Source: Clostridiales bacterium (GTDB taxonomy: Bacteria; Bacillota; Clostridia; Oscillospirales; Oscillospiraceae). From it: DNA of 35,735 nt. The stretch spans positions 1-35,735 of the forward strand of contig SFDT01000018.1 in the NCBI GenBank assembly GCA_004558115.1, given 5' to 3'. The notes below the pieces were generated by a model. It saw only the letters and a program-made list of their open reading frames with translations, was not told where the DNA came from and did not search any database. The position numbers were made by a program, and so were the translations under genes. Positions 7,811-16,062 of the stretch are shown one piece after another. Positions within the stretch are counted from its first letter, which is position 1; each line of letters begins with the position of its first letter.

Positions 7811-8266
7811 TCATTCGGCCATCAGCCTTAATTCTTTCAAATATGCCTCCAGCAGCACCACGGTTTCCGCGATAAACGCGGCGCAGATCCGCCGGCTGCC
7901 CAGCCGCTCTGCCAGCTGCCGGTCCTCCGGCTTTGGCTCCAGAGCCAGCAGGCCGCCGCAGCGGGTACAGCCGAACCGCTCCGCAAAACGGCGCCGGAAC
8001 TCCGCTGCCGCCTCATAGACCCGGCGCTTGGCATCCAGGTCATCCGCCTGGGTATGGGGCACCAGCAAGCCCAGCACCAATACCGCGCCGCTGAGAGCGC
8101 CGCAGGCCTCCTCCTTGCACCCGCCAAAGCCGCCGCCCAGGCCGCCGGCAATGGCTTTTGCCGTCTCCTCCGTCAGCCCCGTCAGGTCACCAAAGGACAA
8201 CAGCACACACTGCGCGCAATTGAAGCTCTGTTTCCGGTAAGCCTCCGCTATCTCCCAACGCGTCAT
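7811..8266 (-). CDS. C_GCAxxG_C_C family protein (putative redox-active), copy 2
   Basis: A 151-residue tandem paralogue of the gene at 7336-7788. It keeps NCAQCVLLSFGDLTG near the N-terminus (an extra cysteine gives a CxxC pair at 17-20), GGLGGGFGGCKEEACGALSGAVLVLGL in the middle, CTRCGG and ICAAF. It has more cysteines than its partner, so the two copies may differ in metal or redox behaviour. AAGGAG lies 9 bases before the ATG at 8266. It follows whiA after 52 bp with no terminator between. Family membership is clear and the function is unknown. Confidence 0.87.
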   Translation of the reverse strand: MTRWEIAEAYRKQSFNCAQCVLLSFGDLTGLTEETAKAIAGGLGGGFGGCKEEACGALSGAVLVLGLLVPHTQADDLDAKRRVYEAAAEFRRRFAERFGCTRCGGLLALEPKPEDRQLAERLGSRRICAAFIAETVVLLEAYLKELRLMAE

Positions 8267-8318
8267 GGTCTCAGCTCCTTATTTTTCCTCATTTCAATCA
8301 TTTGCAAGCCAATTTCCT

Positions 8319-9218
8319 TTACAGGGCTTTTGCCAGCTCCACCAGCTTCCGCAGCCGGTGGTTCAAGCAGGATTTCGTCACCGGCGGGTCGAATTCCTCC
8401 GCCAGCTCGGAAAGAGTCAGCTCCGGGCTGGCCACCCGCAATGCCGCCGTCTGCCGGAGCTTTTCCGGCTGCTTTTCCAAAAGGCCCGCCGCATCCAGCT
8501 TCCGGATGGCCTCCAGCTGCTCCTGGGCGGCACCGACGGCCTTGTCCACATTGGCGCTGTCGCAGTTGAGGCGGCGGTTCACGCTGTTGCGCAGGTCCTT
8601 CTCCATCTTGGCGGTCATGACGTTCATGGACGCCACCGGCGCGCCGATGAGGGTCAAAAAGTCCTCGATCTGATCGCTTTGCTTGAAATACGTCACAAAG
8701 CTGCCGTTGCGGGTAACGCTCTTGGGCGGATAGCCGCTCTCTCGCAGCAGCACCTCCAGCTCCCGGCTCACCTGGCCGTGGGAGGTGGTCAACTCCAGGT
8801 GGTAGCGTTTCAGCGGGTCTGTGATGCTGCCGCCGGCGAAAAACACGCCCCGCAAAAAGGCGGCCCGGCAGCAGTCCTCCTCCAGCATGGCGAAATTGAT
8901 GTGGAGCACCAGGTTCTGTCGGGGGTTGAAGCCCAGGGTGTTGGTGATGTGGTCCAGCTTTTTCCGCTCCGTGATCTGGAACACCAGCTTCCCCTCCGCT
9001 TCCGGCTCCGGCTGGCGGTCAAACCGCAGGCCGAAGGCCCGGTGGAACAGGCGGGGCAGCCGAGCGGCAAAGTTGGGATTCTCCGTCACCACCCGGACCT
9101 CCGCCGACTGGAAGGTGTTGCAGTAGAGCAGGATGCCGTATGCCTCCGCCCGGGCGCAGCACAGCCGCTGCACCGGCAGGCGGCACAGTTCATTTTTTGT
9201 GTCAAAGGAAAAGGACAT
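8319..9218 (-). CDS. whiA: DNA-binding protein WhiA
   Basis: Conserved Gram-positive DNA-binding protein, needed for sporulation septation in Streptomyces and linked to cell division and chromosome segregation in Bacillus. The 299 residues are near the usual length. The N-terminal half has the degenerate homing-endonuclease fold (ending near CCRAAFLRGVFFAGGSITDP, about 115-135) and the C-terminal part carries the helix-turn-helix (LTLSELAEEF, then SCLNHRLRKLVELA). The opening MSFSFDTKNEL is typical. It follows yvcK by 35 bp, as in Bacillus. AAAGGAA precedes the ATG. Confidence 0.96.
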   Translation of the reverse strand: MSFSFDTKNELCRLPVQRLCCARAEAYGILLYCNTFQSAEVRVVTENPNFAARLPRLFHRAFGLRFDRQPEPEAEGKLVFQITERKKLDHITNTLGFNPRQNLVLHINFAMLEEDCCRAAFLRGVFFAGGSITDPLKRYHLELTTSHGQVSRELEVLLRESGYPPKSVTRNGSFVTYFKQSDQIEDFLTLIGAPVASMNVMTAKMEKDLRNSVNRRLNCDSANVDKAVGAAQEQLEAIRKLDAAGLLEKQPEKLRQTAALRVASPELTLSELAEEFDPPVTKSCLNHRLRKLVELAKAL

Positions 9219-9253
9219 GAGTGGTTCCTTTCTTTCGGGATTCCAGGGCCCCG

Positions 9254-10315
9254 TTACCGCCGCTCCACCCGGTAGGTGTCGTCCCGGTAATCAAAGCTGT
9301 CGCCGGCGATGCGGACGCTCCGCTCCGCGTGGAGCAGGATGAGCTCCCGGGCCAGGTGGCCGGGATGGTGGCGGACGTAGCCGTTTTTCACGGTGGCCAC
9401 CGGCCGGTCGATGACCTCCACGCCCAAGGCGGCGCAGGCATCCCGGTCACACCGCAGCAGCGCGGCGCCTTCCTCGGCGTACCGGGCGGCCACTCCCTTT
9501 GGAATGGGAGAGGAGTTGGTGAGGCACAGGTCGAACAGGTCCGGCGCCGAGTGCTCGAAAATTGCCCGGATGTGATCGGAGACCGTATAGCCCTCCGTCT
9601 CTCCCTCCTGTGTCATGACGTTGCATACGTAAACTTTCAGGGCACCGGAAGATCGAATGGCCTCCACGATGCCGTCCACCAGCAGGTTAGGAATGATGCT
9701 GGTGTACAGGCTGCCGGGCCCCAGGACGATCATGTCCGCCTCCCGGATGGCCTCCATAGCCGCAGGCAGGGCCTTGGGATGCTCCGGCAGCAGCCGCACC
9801 TGCCGGATGCGGCAGTCCTCTTTTTTCTTGCAGTAGAAGATCTTGGACTCGCCGATGACGCTGGCGCCGTTTTCAAATTCCGCCTCCAGCTGCACATCGG
9901 CGGTGGTCACCGGCAGCACCCGGCCTGTCAGGGCCAGGACCTCTCCCATGCGGCTCACCGCCACGTCAAAGGAAGGCGAGATGCCGTTCATGGCCGCCAG
10001 GAACAGATTGCCGAAGCTCTGGCCCGCCAGGGACCCCTCCGTAAAACGGTAGTGCAGCAGCTCGCTCATCAGCGGCTCCGTGTTGGCCAGGGCCTCCATA
10101 CAGTTGCGGATGTCCCCCGGCGGGGGCATGCCCAGGTCCTGGCGCAGCATCCCTGAGCCGCCGCCGTCATCCGCCACGGTCACCACGGCGGAGAGGTTCT
10201 CCGTGTAGTGCTTCAATCCCCGCAGCATGGTGGACAGGCCATGGCCGCCGCCGATGGCCACCGCCTTGGGGCCGTGCTCCTTGGGAAGGCGGTAAGATAC
10301 CCGTTTTGTCTCCAT
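9254..10315 (-). CDS. yvcK: YvcK (gluconeogenesis factor, CofD-like)
   Basis: A 353-residue protein of the YvcK/CofD-like family. It is needed in B. subtilis for growth on gluconeogenic carbon sources and for normal cell shape, and it binds UDP-sugars. The nucleotide-sugar binding motif AIGGGHGLSTMLRGLK starts near residue 20 and is followed by TVADDGGGSGMLR and PPPGDIRNC. Further blocks are GQSFGNLFLAAM and LGPGSLYTSIIPNLL. The ribosome binding site GAGGAGGTG begins inside the rapZ stop codon, so translation of the two is coupled. It sits between rapZ and whiA as in other Firmicutes. Confidence 0.96.
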   Translation of the reverse strand: METKRVSYRLPKEHGPKAVAIGGGHGLSTMLRGLKHYTENLSAVVTVADDGGGSGMLRQDLGMPPPGDIRNCMEALANTEPLMSELLHYRFTEGSLAGQSFGNLFLAAMNGISPSFDVAVSRMGEVLALTGRVLPVTTADVQLEAEFENGASVIGESKIFYCKKKEDCRIRQVRLLPEHPKALPAAMEAIREADMIVLGPGSLYTSIIPNLLVDGIVEAIRSSGALKVYVCNVMTQEGETEGYTVSDHIRAIFEHSAPDLFDLCLTNSSPIPKGVAARYAEEGAALLRCDRDACAALGVEVIDRPVATVKNGYVRHHPGHLARELILLHAERSVRIAGDSFDYRDDTYRVERR

Positions 10316-10327
10316 CGCCGCACCTCC

Positions 10328-11191
10328 TCAGCCGCCCCGGCTGATGTCCCGATGGTTTTCCGCCGTCTGGTACCCAAGGCCCCGGATGTACTCCGCCAGG
10401 GCGTGGGTCACCGCCACGGAGCGGTGGTGGCCGCCGGTGCAGCCCACGCCGATGAACAGGCTGGTCTTGCCCTCCTCGGCGTACAGAGGCAGGGTGAAGG
10501 ACAACAGGTCCTCCAGCTTTTTCATGAAGGCACCTGTCTGCGGAAAACTGAACACATAGTCCGCCACCGGCGCGTCCAGCCCCGTCTGGCGGCGCAGCTC
10601 GTCAATATAAAAGGGGTTGGGCATGAAGCGCACATCCAGTACCAGGTCCGCCTCCATGGGCAGGCCATATTTAAAGCCAAAGGATGTGACGCTGACCACC
10701 AGGCCGCTTTTTTCATCCTTGCCGTCAAAGAGGCGCAAAAGCTCCGCCCGCAGCTGCGCGGTGGAGGTGCGGGAGGTGTCGATGATGAAGTCCGCCCGGG
10801 CACGGACCGGCTCCATCATGGTCCGCTCCTTTTCCACCGCCTCCGCCAGGGACGTGGTGTCTCCGCTGAGGGGATGGCGGCGGCGGGTCTCCTTGTATCG
10901 CTTGATGATGGTCTCCGGCGACGCCTCCAAAAACAGCATCCGGCAGGCGCCGTCCATGGTTTTCAGCTGGTCCAGCACGGTGAACAGCTCCGTGAAGGAG
11001 CTGGCCGTCCGCACATCATATACCAGCGCCACCCGGTCATACCGGCCATTGCCGGCAGCGCAGAACTCCGCGAATTTCAAAATCATGGCGGCAGGCATAT
11101 TGTCCACGATATAAAAGCCCATATCCTCCAGGAAAGAGGCCGCCTTGCTCTTTCCCGCGCCGGACAGGCCGGAGATGATGAGAATTTCCAT
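10328..11191 (-). CDS. rapZ: RapZ-family RNA-binding nucleotidase (YvcJ)
   Basis: A 287-residue P-loop protein. The Walker A motif GLSGAGKS is at 8-15, followed by EDMGFYIVDNMP. The C-terminal domain ends with the family block FIGVGCTGGHHRSVAVTHALAEYI. In E. coli RapZ senses glucosamine-6-phosphate and steers decay of the small RNA GlmZ. B. subtilis YvcJ hydrolyses nucleotides and affects competence, so in Firmicutes the role is less certain. The start is the ATG at 11191 with GGGAGG upstream. It follows murB after 12 bp and precedes yvcK by 12 bp. Confidence 0.96.
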   Translation of the reverse strand: MEILIISGLSGAGKSKAASFLEDMGFYIVDNMPAAMILKFAEFCAAGNGRYDRVALVYDVRTASSFTELFTVLDQLKTMDGACRMLFLEASPETIIKRYKETRRRHPLSGDTTSLAEAVEKERTMMEPVRARADFIIDTSRTSTAQLRAELLRLFDGKDEKSGLVVSVTSFGFKYGLPMEADLVLDVRFMPNPFYIDELRRQTGLDAPVADYVFSFPQTGAFMKKLEDLLSFTLPLYAEEGKTSLFIGVGCTGGHHRSVAVTHALAEYIRGLGYQTAENHRDISRGG

Positions 11192-11203
11192 ACTTGCCTC
11201 CCG

Positions 11204-12118
11204 TCACCGGATGATGCGGACCTCCGGCTCCAGCCGGACGCCCGTGTCCTCCCGCACCCGCTGCTGGACCTGGCGGATGAGCTCCAGCACATCCGCACAG
11301 GTGGCGCCGCCGGTGTTGATGAGGAAGCCGGCGTGCTTCTCACTGACCTGGGCGCCACCCACTGTCAGGCCCTTCAGACCGCACTGCTGGATGAGGGTGC
11401 CGGCAAAGTAGCCTGTGGGCCGCTTGAAGGTACTGCCGGCAGAGGGCCACTCCAGGGGCTGACTGGCCTTCCGGCGGTCCATGAGCTGGCGCATCTGAGC
11501 TCGGATGGCCTCCGGATCGCCGGGCCGCAACCGCACCACGGCACCCAGCACCACCGCCTCCGGGTGGTCTGTGAACAGGCTGTGGCGGTAGCCAAGGTCC
11601 AGCTCCGCCAGGGGAATGGTGCGGATGCCGTCCGGGAACAGAGCCGTGACAGATTCCAGCACCTGGCTCATCTCTCCGCCGTAGGCGCCGGCGTTCATGC
11701 ACACAGCGCCGCCCAGGGTGCCGGGAATGCCGTGGGCAAATTCCAGGCCCGCAAGGCCCTGTTTGCAGGCAAAGTCCGCCAGCCGTGCCAGGGACACGCC
11801 GGCGGCGGCGCTGATGCGTCCGTCCCCCCGCGCCTCCATGGCGTGCATGGCGGCGGAGGTGTCGATGACCAGGGCGTCCAGCCCCTCGTCCGGCGCCAAA
11901 AGATTCGTGCCGTTGCCGATGACCAGGGTACGAATACCATGTTCCTGGGCAAAGCCCATGAGCAATACCAGCTGCTCCCCTGCCGCCGGGCAGGCCATGC
12001 GCTTTGCCGGCCCGCCGATGCGGAAGGAGGTATGGCGGCTCATGGGCTCGTCACGAAGCATGTGCAGGTCCGGCAGGTATTCCGCCGTCCATTGGTCCAA
12101 TTGTGTCGTCCAATCCAT
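11204..12118 (-). CDS. murB: UDP-N-acetylenolpyruvoylglucosamine reductase
   Basis: FAD-dependent enzyme of the second committed step of peptidoglycan synthesis, reducing UDP-GlcNAc-enolpyruvate to UDP-MurNAc with NADPH. The 304 residues fit the shorter type II MurB of Firmicutes. Visible motifs are LVIGNGTNLL (FAD site), GIPGTLGGAVCMNAGAYGGE, SAGSTFKRPTGYFAG with the proton-donor serine, and SEKHAGFLINTGGAT. GGGGGAG precedes the ATG at 12118. It is flanked by glucokinase and rapZ; the murB-rapZ-yvcK-whiA order is conserved in many Firmicutes. Confidence 0.96.
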   Translation of the reverse strand: MDWTTQLDQWTAEYLPDLHMLRDEPMSRHTSFRIGGPAKRMACPAAGEQLVLLMGFAQEHGIRTLVIGNGTNLLAPDEGLDALVIDTSAAMHAMEARGDGRISAAAGVSLARLADFACKQGLAGLEFAHGIPGTLGGAVCMNAGAYGGEMSQVLESVTALFPDGIRTIPLAELDLGYRHSLFTDHPEAVVLGAVVRLRPGDPEAIRAQMRQLMDRRKASQPLEWPSAGSTFKRPTGYFAGTLIQQCGLKGLTVGGAQVSEKHAGFLINTGGATCADVLELIRQVQQRVREDTGVRLEPEVRIIR

Positions 12119-12136
12119 GAAAGGATCTCCCCCATT

Positions 12137-13078
12137 TCAGATGGCACGGCCCAACAGCGCCGCGCCGATGATACCGGCGTCGTTGCCCAGCTCCGCCCGC
12201 AAAACGCGGGTGGTGATTCCGCCGTGGCTGGAGAAGGACTCCCGGGCCACGATCTCCCGCAGTGGCTCCAGCAGCAGGTGCTCCGGTGCCGCGGCCACGC
12301 CGCCGCCGATGGCCACCGCCTCCGGCCGCAGGATGTTGATGAGGCTGATGGTGCCGTCCGCCAGATATTCCACATATTGCCCGCATACTGCAAGGGCCGT
12401 CTCGTCCCCTGCCTGGGCGGCCTGAAACGCGGTGCGCCCCTCCACCACGCCGTCGTTTTCCGCGGCGATAGCGTGGAGCAGGCTTTCCGGATGGGCTGCC
12501 ATGGCCGCCTTCGTCTGCTGGATAAGGGCGGTGGCAGAGGCGTAGCGCTCCCAACAGCCCCGGCGGCCGCAGTTGCAAAGCTCGCCCCCGTGGCAGATGA
12601 CCAAATGGCCCGCCTCACTGGAAGCCGGACCACCGTGGAGCTTTCCGCCCAGCAGCAGTCCGCAGCCAATGCCGGTCCCCAGCGTCACCACGGCAAAATC
12701 ACGGGTGCCCTGTCCGGCGCCGCAGAAAAACTCACCCACGGCGGCACAGTCCGCGTCGTTGCCCAAAAGAAGGGGCAGGTCCAGGTGGCGGCGGAACAGC
12801 TCCTCGATGGGCACGTTCTCCATGGGAATGTTGGTGGTAAACAGAATGTCACCGCCGGACACGGCACCAGGCAGACCCATGCCCACGTATTCCAGCGCCT
12901 CCGGCGCCACACCGCCCTTGTGGGCAGCGGCAGCCGCCAATTGGGCCACATCCGCCGCGAACTGCTCGGGTCCCCGGAAATCCAAGGGCCGCCGCTCCAC
13001 TGCCAGGATATTTCCCGTTTCATCCACCAGGCCGGCCTTCAGGTTGGTGCCGCCTACGTCGATTCCAATATACAGCAT
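12137..13078 (-). CDS. glcK: ROK-family glucokinase
   Basis: Cytoplasmic sugar kinase of the ROK family, most likely phosphorylating glucose with ATP (other hexoses are possible). The 313 residues include the ATP phosphate loop GIDVGGTNLKAG at the start, the catalytic aspartate in LLLGNDADCAAVGE (about D108), VTLGTGIGCG, and the ROK zinc site: H158 with the cysteines of CNCGRRGCWE at 168-177. The ATG at 13078 has AGAGGAG upstream. It is 16 bp after hprK, so a glucose kinase and the kinase that reads glycolytic flux are expressed together. The name glcK is by motif similarity to B. subtilis GlcK. Confidence 0.88.
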   Translation of the reverse strand: MLYIGIDVGGTNLKAGLVDETGNILAVERRPLDFRGPEQFAADVAQLAAAAAHKGGVAPEALEYVGMGLPGAVSGGDILFTTNIPMENVPIEELFRRHLDLPLLLGNDADCAAVGEFFCGAGQGTRDFAVVTLGTGIGCGLLLGGKLHGGPASSEAGHLVICHGGELCNCGRRGCWERYASATALIQQTKAAMAAHPESLLHAIAAENDGVVEGRTAFQAAQAGDETALAVCGQYVEYLADGTISLINILRPEAVAIGGGVAAAPEHLLLEPLREIVARESFSSHGGITTRVLRAELGNDAGIIGAALLGRAI

Positions 13079-13094
13079 ATGTCTTTTCTCCTCT

Positions 13095-14033
13095 TTAACG
13101 CAGCTTGCTGCCGGCGTCCGCCCGCTGGTCCACCCGGCGGGCCAGCTCCTGGGCGGCGTTGTATCCGAATTTCCGGTGGCGGTTGTTCATGGCGGCCACC
13201 TCCACGATGCTGGCCAGGTTCCGGCCCGGCCGCACAGGGATGGTGACGATGGGCACCTGCACATCCAGAATGTCCGTGAAATGGTCTTCGATACCCAAAC
13301 GGTCATAAAACTTTGTCTGGTCCCACTGTTCAAAATGCACCACCAGGTCCAGCTGGGACTCCGTTTTGATGGCCCGCATACCGAACAGCTGCCGCACATC
13401 AATGACGCCGATGCCCCGCAGCTCGATATAGTGGCGGATGACCTCCGGCGCCGTGCCGATGAGCTGGTCGGAGATGCGCCGTAGCTCCACGGCGTCGTCC
13501 GCCACCAGGCGGTGTCCCCGCATAATGAGCTCGATGGCAGCCTCGCTCTTGCCCACGCCGGAGTCGCCGGTGATCATGACGCCCTCGCCGTAAATATCCA
13601 GCAATACGCCGTGACGGGTGACACAGGGGGCCAGGGCCCGGTTCAGATACTCAATGGTGTGGCTGGTGAAATCCACCGTGGTCTCCTCGGTGCGCAGCAG
13701 GGTCTTCTCATGCTCCACGGCGCTCTCCAGGCACTCCGGGAAGCAGTCCAGGCCCCGGGAGATCACCAGGGCGGGGATGTCATACAAAAACAGGTCGTCA
13801 AAGCACTTGCGGCGCTGTTCGTCCGTCAGGCTCTTGAGATACGTCACCTCGGCCTTGCCGATGACCTGGAGGCGGCGGGGGTCAAAATAATCATAAAAAT
13901 CGTGGAATTGCAGTCCCGGGCGGTTCACATCGTTGATGGTCAGCAGGGCCGTGTCAAAATCGCTGCCCTTGTTCAGCACCTGCAAATTAAAGATGGAGAC
14001 AAATTCCGTGATCTTCAAGCCTTTTTCATACAT
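13095..14033 (-). CDS. hprK: HPr kinase/phosphorylase
   Basis: Bifunctional sensor enzyme that phosphorylates HPr on Ser46 when fructose-1,6-bisphosphate and ATP are high and removes the phosphate when phosphate is high. It controls catabolite repression in Firmicutes. The 312-residue form starts at the ATG at 14033 (MYEKGLKITEF), with AAAGGTGA upstream. The N-terminal domain is residues 1-130, Walker A GDSGVGKS is at 156-163, HRLVADDAVEL follows, and the family signature EVIRHYIELRGIGVIDVRQLFG is intact. It is the first gene of the long minus-strand array behind the promoter at 14141-14169. HPr itself is not in the window. Confidence 0.97.
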   Translation of the reverse strand: MYEKGLKITEFVSIFNLQVLNKGSDFDTALLTINDVNRPGLQFHDFYDYFDPRRLQVIGKAEVTYLKSLTDEQRRKCFDDLFLYDIPALVISRGLDCFPECLESAVEHEKTLLRTEETTVDFTSHTIEYLNRALAPCVTRHGVLLDIYGEGVMITGDSGVGKSEAAIELIMRGHRLVADDAVELRRISDQLIGTAPEVIRHYIELRGIGVIDVRQLFGMRAIKTESQLDLVVHFEQWDQTKFYDRLGIEDHFTDILDVQVPIVTIPVRPGRNLASIVEVAAMNNRHRKFGYNAAQELARRVDQRADAGSKLR

Positions 14034-14140
14034 CGCGCATTCTTCACCTTTCCGGCGCGGCGGCGCCCCTCTCCGCCCGGTCCGGGCCATGCGAACACCC
14101 GGCAGAGCGGTCAAAAAACTTTCGTTGGAAACTGTTTTTT

Positions 14141-14169
14141 ATTATATATGAATTCCCGCCATTTCGCAA
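14141..14169 (-). promoter_or_regulatory. Promoter of the hprK-to-dnaE array
   Basis: Minus strand: TTGCGA (14164-14169), 17-bp spacer, consensus TATAAT (14141-14146), giving a leader of roughly 100 bases before hprK. No further equally strong promoter was seen until dnaE, though weak internal ones are possible. Confidence 0.82.
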
Positions 14170-14236
14170 CACTTTCACAGATGGGAACCCCCTGCCGGCC
14201 GGCGGAAAATTCCTTGAATTTTTTTGAAAATTTTGC

Positions 14237-14265
14237 TTGCTTTTTTTCGTTCTTTCTGTTATGAT
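14237..14265 (+). promoter_or_regulatory. Promoter of rpmB
   Basis: TTGCTT (14237-14242), 17-bp spacer, TATGAT (14260-14265), about 52 bp before the start codon. It diverges from the hprK promoter, with an AT-rich stretch between them. Confidence 0.75.
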
Positions 14266-14323
14266 ATCAGCTGTGCTTGTGAAAAGCGGCACGGAAGTAC
14301 GCAACAGCAAGGAGGTGCAACGG

Positions 14324-14512
14324 ATGGCAAAGTGCGAGTTCTGCGACAAGGGCGTTACCTTCGGCATTCAGGTTTCCCACTCTCACCGGCGTTCCAATCG
14401 TCCCTGGAAGCCCAATGTGAAGCGCGTGAAGGCGATCGTCAACGGTTCCCCCCGCCATGTGTATGTTTGTACCCGGTGTATGCGTTCCGGTAAGGTCACC
14501 AGAGCGGTCTGA
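14324..14512 (+). CDS. rpmB: 50S ribosomal protein L28
   Basis: Large-subunit ribosomal protein of 62 residues, the normal size. MAKCEFCDKGVTFGIQVSHSHRRSNRPWKPN is the L28 signature, and CEFC with CTRC near the end forms a four-cysteine zinc site, so this is the zinc-binding (C+) form. The start was set at the ATG at 14324 by AAGGAGGTG just upstream. The gene is a single-gene unit with its own promoter and terminator, diverging from hprK. Confidence 0.97.
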   Translation: MAKCEFCDKGVTFGIQVSHSHRRSNRPWKPNVKRVKAIVNGSPRHVYVCTRCMRSGKVTRAV

Positions 14513-14523
14513 TTGTACAAACA

Positions 14524-14551
14524 AAAAGCCCGGACTTTTGTCCGGGCTTTT
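14524..14551 (+). terminator. Terminator of rpmB
   Basis: A 12-bp perfect stem (14524-14535 with 14540-14551, TTTT loop) is followed by CTTTTTC. It starts 11 bp after the rpmB stop. Confidence 0.9.
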
Positions 14552-14561
14552 CTTTTTCTTC

Positions 14562-14603
14562 AAAACAGACGGGAGCAGGCAAATGCCTGCTCCCGTCTGT
14601 TTT
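14562..14603 (-). terminator. Terminator of the TetR-coupled gene
   Basis: A 19-bp perfect stem (14562-14580 with 14585-14603, AAAT loop) ends at the stop codon of the gene at 14603-15466, with TTTTG as the minus-strand tail. It stands back to back with the rpmB terminator, which insulates the two convergent units. Confidence 0.88.
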
Positions 14604-15466
14604 TAATGCTCCGCGGCGGCAAGCGCTTCCAAAAAAGCGACGGTTCCCCGCCTCTCCGGCTGGATCTCCGTCTGGAGCGCCGTTCCCGGCAGACAGATCC
14701 GCGCCAGGAGCGTGTGTTCATGATGGGGGCTGTTTTCCAGGGAAACGCCCTTCAGGGCTTCCCAGGGGATGGAGGTGAACTCCGCGCTGTACGTCTGCTC
14801 CCCCTTCTTCTCCGGCTTGCCGCTGCGCAGCAGCAGCAATTCCCGGCCGTTATGCAGATACAGCGTACCGGCAAACTCCTCCTTGCGCTTCCAGGGAAGA
14901 CGCCGGTCCGTCCGCAGATCGTCCCAGCAGGGCTGGTATGCGTCTATTGAGAAGTCCGTCCCCCGCTCCCGCAGGTCCCGCATCTGGTTATAGAGCCAAA
15001 TGTCAATATCTGTTTCCCGCAGGTCCGGGTCCCCCCGGAGCGCAATGCCGCTCTCTCCCCGGTATGACTGCCGCACCAGGTCCGCGAAGCGCCACATGAC
15101 GTCGGCGGAAACCGTATTGTACGGCAGGCGCAGCTGGGCGCTTTCCCCGTAAATGGTGCACACACCGTGGAGCAGCCGCTGGTACAGCCGGATGCCGGTG
15201 ATATCGCGGTAAGACATCCGGGTCGTCTCCACGGTCTTCTCCCGGCGGCTCCAAATCTGAACACCGTCATCGTCGGCTGCCGCCACGTAGTCATAGAGGT
15301 CCATGTCCGGCGTGGCCCGCCGCCGCTCAATGTCCCTGGGGATCTTGAACAGCATCCGGTACGGCTTCGTCTGGTCCACATAGGGCACAAACAGCGGCGG
15401 CATGGGGTGGCCGTCATCGATCTCATAAAGCCAGGGGCCAAAGGCGTCATATTCCGAGATCCGCAT
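14603..15466 (-). CDS. Unknown 287-residue protein coupled to a TetR regulator
   Basis: I do not recognise this family. The protein is soluble, acidic, without signal peptide or membrane helix. Residues about 65-135 (VQIWSRREKTVETTRMSYRDITGIRLYQRLLHGVC) read like alternating strands of a PH-like barrel, with a second similar stretch near 190-270 (FAGTLYLHNGRELLLL, FTSIPWEALKGVSLEN). The helical part between them holds DIDIWLYNQMRDLRERG. The two stretches could be tandem copies of one fold. The ATG at 15466 follows the TetR stop by one base, so translation is coupled and this protein is probably the regulator's target or partner. Confidence 0.65.
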   Translation of the reverse strand: MRISEYDAFGPWLYEIDDGHPMPPLFVPYVDQTKPYRMLFKIPRDIERRRATPDMDLYDYVAAADDDGVQIWSRREKTVETTRMSYRDITGIRLYQRLLHGVCTIYGESAQLRLPYNTVSADVMWRFADLVRQSYRGESGIALRGDPDLRETDIDIWLYNQMRDLRERGTDFSIDAYQPCWDDLRTDRRLPWKRKEEFAGTLYLHNGRELLLLRSGKPEKKGEQTYSAEFTSIPWEALKGVSLENSPHHEHTLLARICLPGTALQTEIQPERRGTVAFLEALAAAEH

Positions 15467-15467
15467 A

Positions 15468-16043
15468 TCAAATGTCTCCTTTCAGCAGTGTCGGAATGGC
15501 AGCCGCCGCCCGGCGCAGAGGCAGCGTGTCTTTCCTGCCCATGGATGAAATGATGGCACCATCTATCATAACCTGTACCAAGGCGCCTAATTCCCCGGCG
15601 CGGTCCGGCGCATAGCCGCCCTGCTCCAGTTTTTCAACAAACGCCTGCTCCCAGGCCGCATTGGTGTCCCGGCACGCCTTGCGCAAAGGCTCGCTGACCA
15701 GAGAGACCTCCAGCGTCAGAAGGCTGACCGTACAGAAAATGATGTTTTCCGGCTGCTCCAGCTCCGCCGCGGTGGCATTGATCAAGGCCTGAATGGCCTC
15801 CACCGGGTCTTCGATCTTCGCCAAATACCGCCTGATCTGCTCCTCGATCTTCTGGCGGATCAGCCCAATGGCTTCAATGGCCAGCTGCTCTTTTCCCTGG
15901 GGAAAATAATAGTATAAGGAGCCCTTCGGCGCGCCGCTTTCCTGAAGGACCTGGCTCATGGTCGTGGCGGAATAGCCCTGGCTTTGAAACAGCCTGGCTG
16001 CCGTTGCCAAAATTTTCGCTCTGACCGGCTGCTGGTCCTTCAT
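15468..16043 (-). CDS. TetR/AcrR-family transcriptional regulator
   Basis: A 191-residue repressor of the TetR family, similar in layout to the LmrA/YxaF group. The N-terminal helix-turn-helix is RAKILATAARLFQSQGYSATTMSQVLQESGAPKGSLYYYFPQGKEQL (about 8-54), with the hallmark SLYYYF. The C-terminal ligand domain is all helical. The start is the ATG at 16043 with AGGTGA upstream; the longer frame would begin inside the operator. It sits behind a promoter overlapped by an inverted repeat, which fits autoregulation, and is coupled to the unknown protein downstream. The ligand is unknown. LmrA/YxaF relatives respond to flavonoids and control drug or flavonoid export, but no exporter is next to it here. 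Confidence 0.93.
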   Translation of the reverse strand: MKDQQPVRAKILATAARLFQSQGYSATTMSQVLQESGAPKGSLYYYFPQGKEQLAIEAIGLIRQKIEEQIRRYLAKIEDPVEAIQALINATAAELEQPENIIFCTVSLLTLEVSLVSEPLRKACRDTNAAWEQAFVEKLEQGGYAPDRAGELGALVQVMIDGAIISSMGRKDTLPLRRAAAAIPTLLKGDI

Positions 16044-16062
16044 GATATCACCTGCTTTAAAA

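Noticed and set aside
8267..8318. Internal promoter between whiA and the cysteine-rich pair
   Set aside because: TTGCAA is present on the minus strand, but no acceptable -10 lies at the right distance, so it was left out.
10208..13246. Very long open frame on the plus strand opposite yvcK, rapZ, murB and glcK
   Set aside because: It is antisense to four well-recognised genes, has low-complexity His/Gly/Ala/Arg composition and no ribosome site. High GC at third codon positions leaves such mirror frames open.
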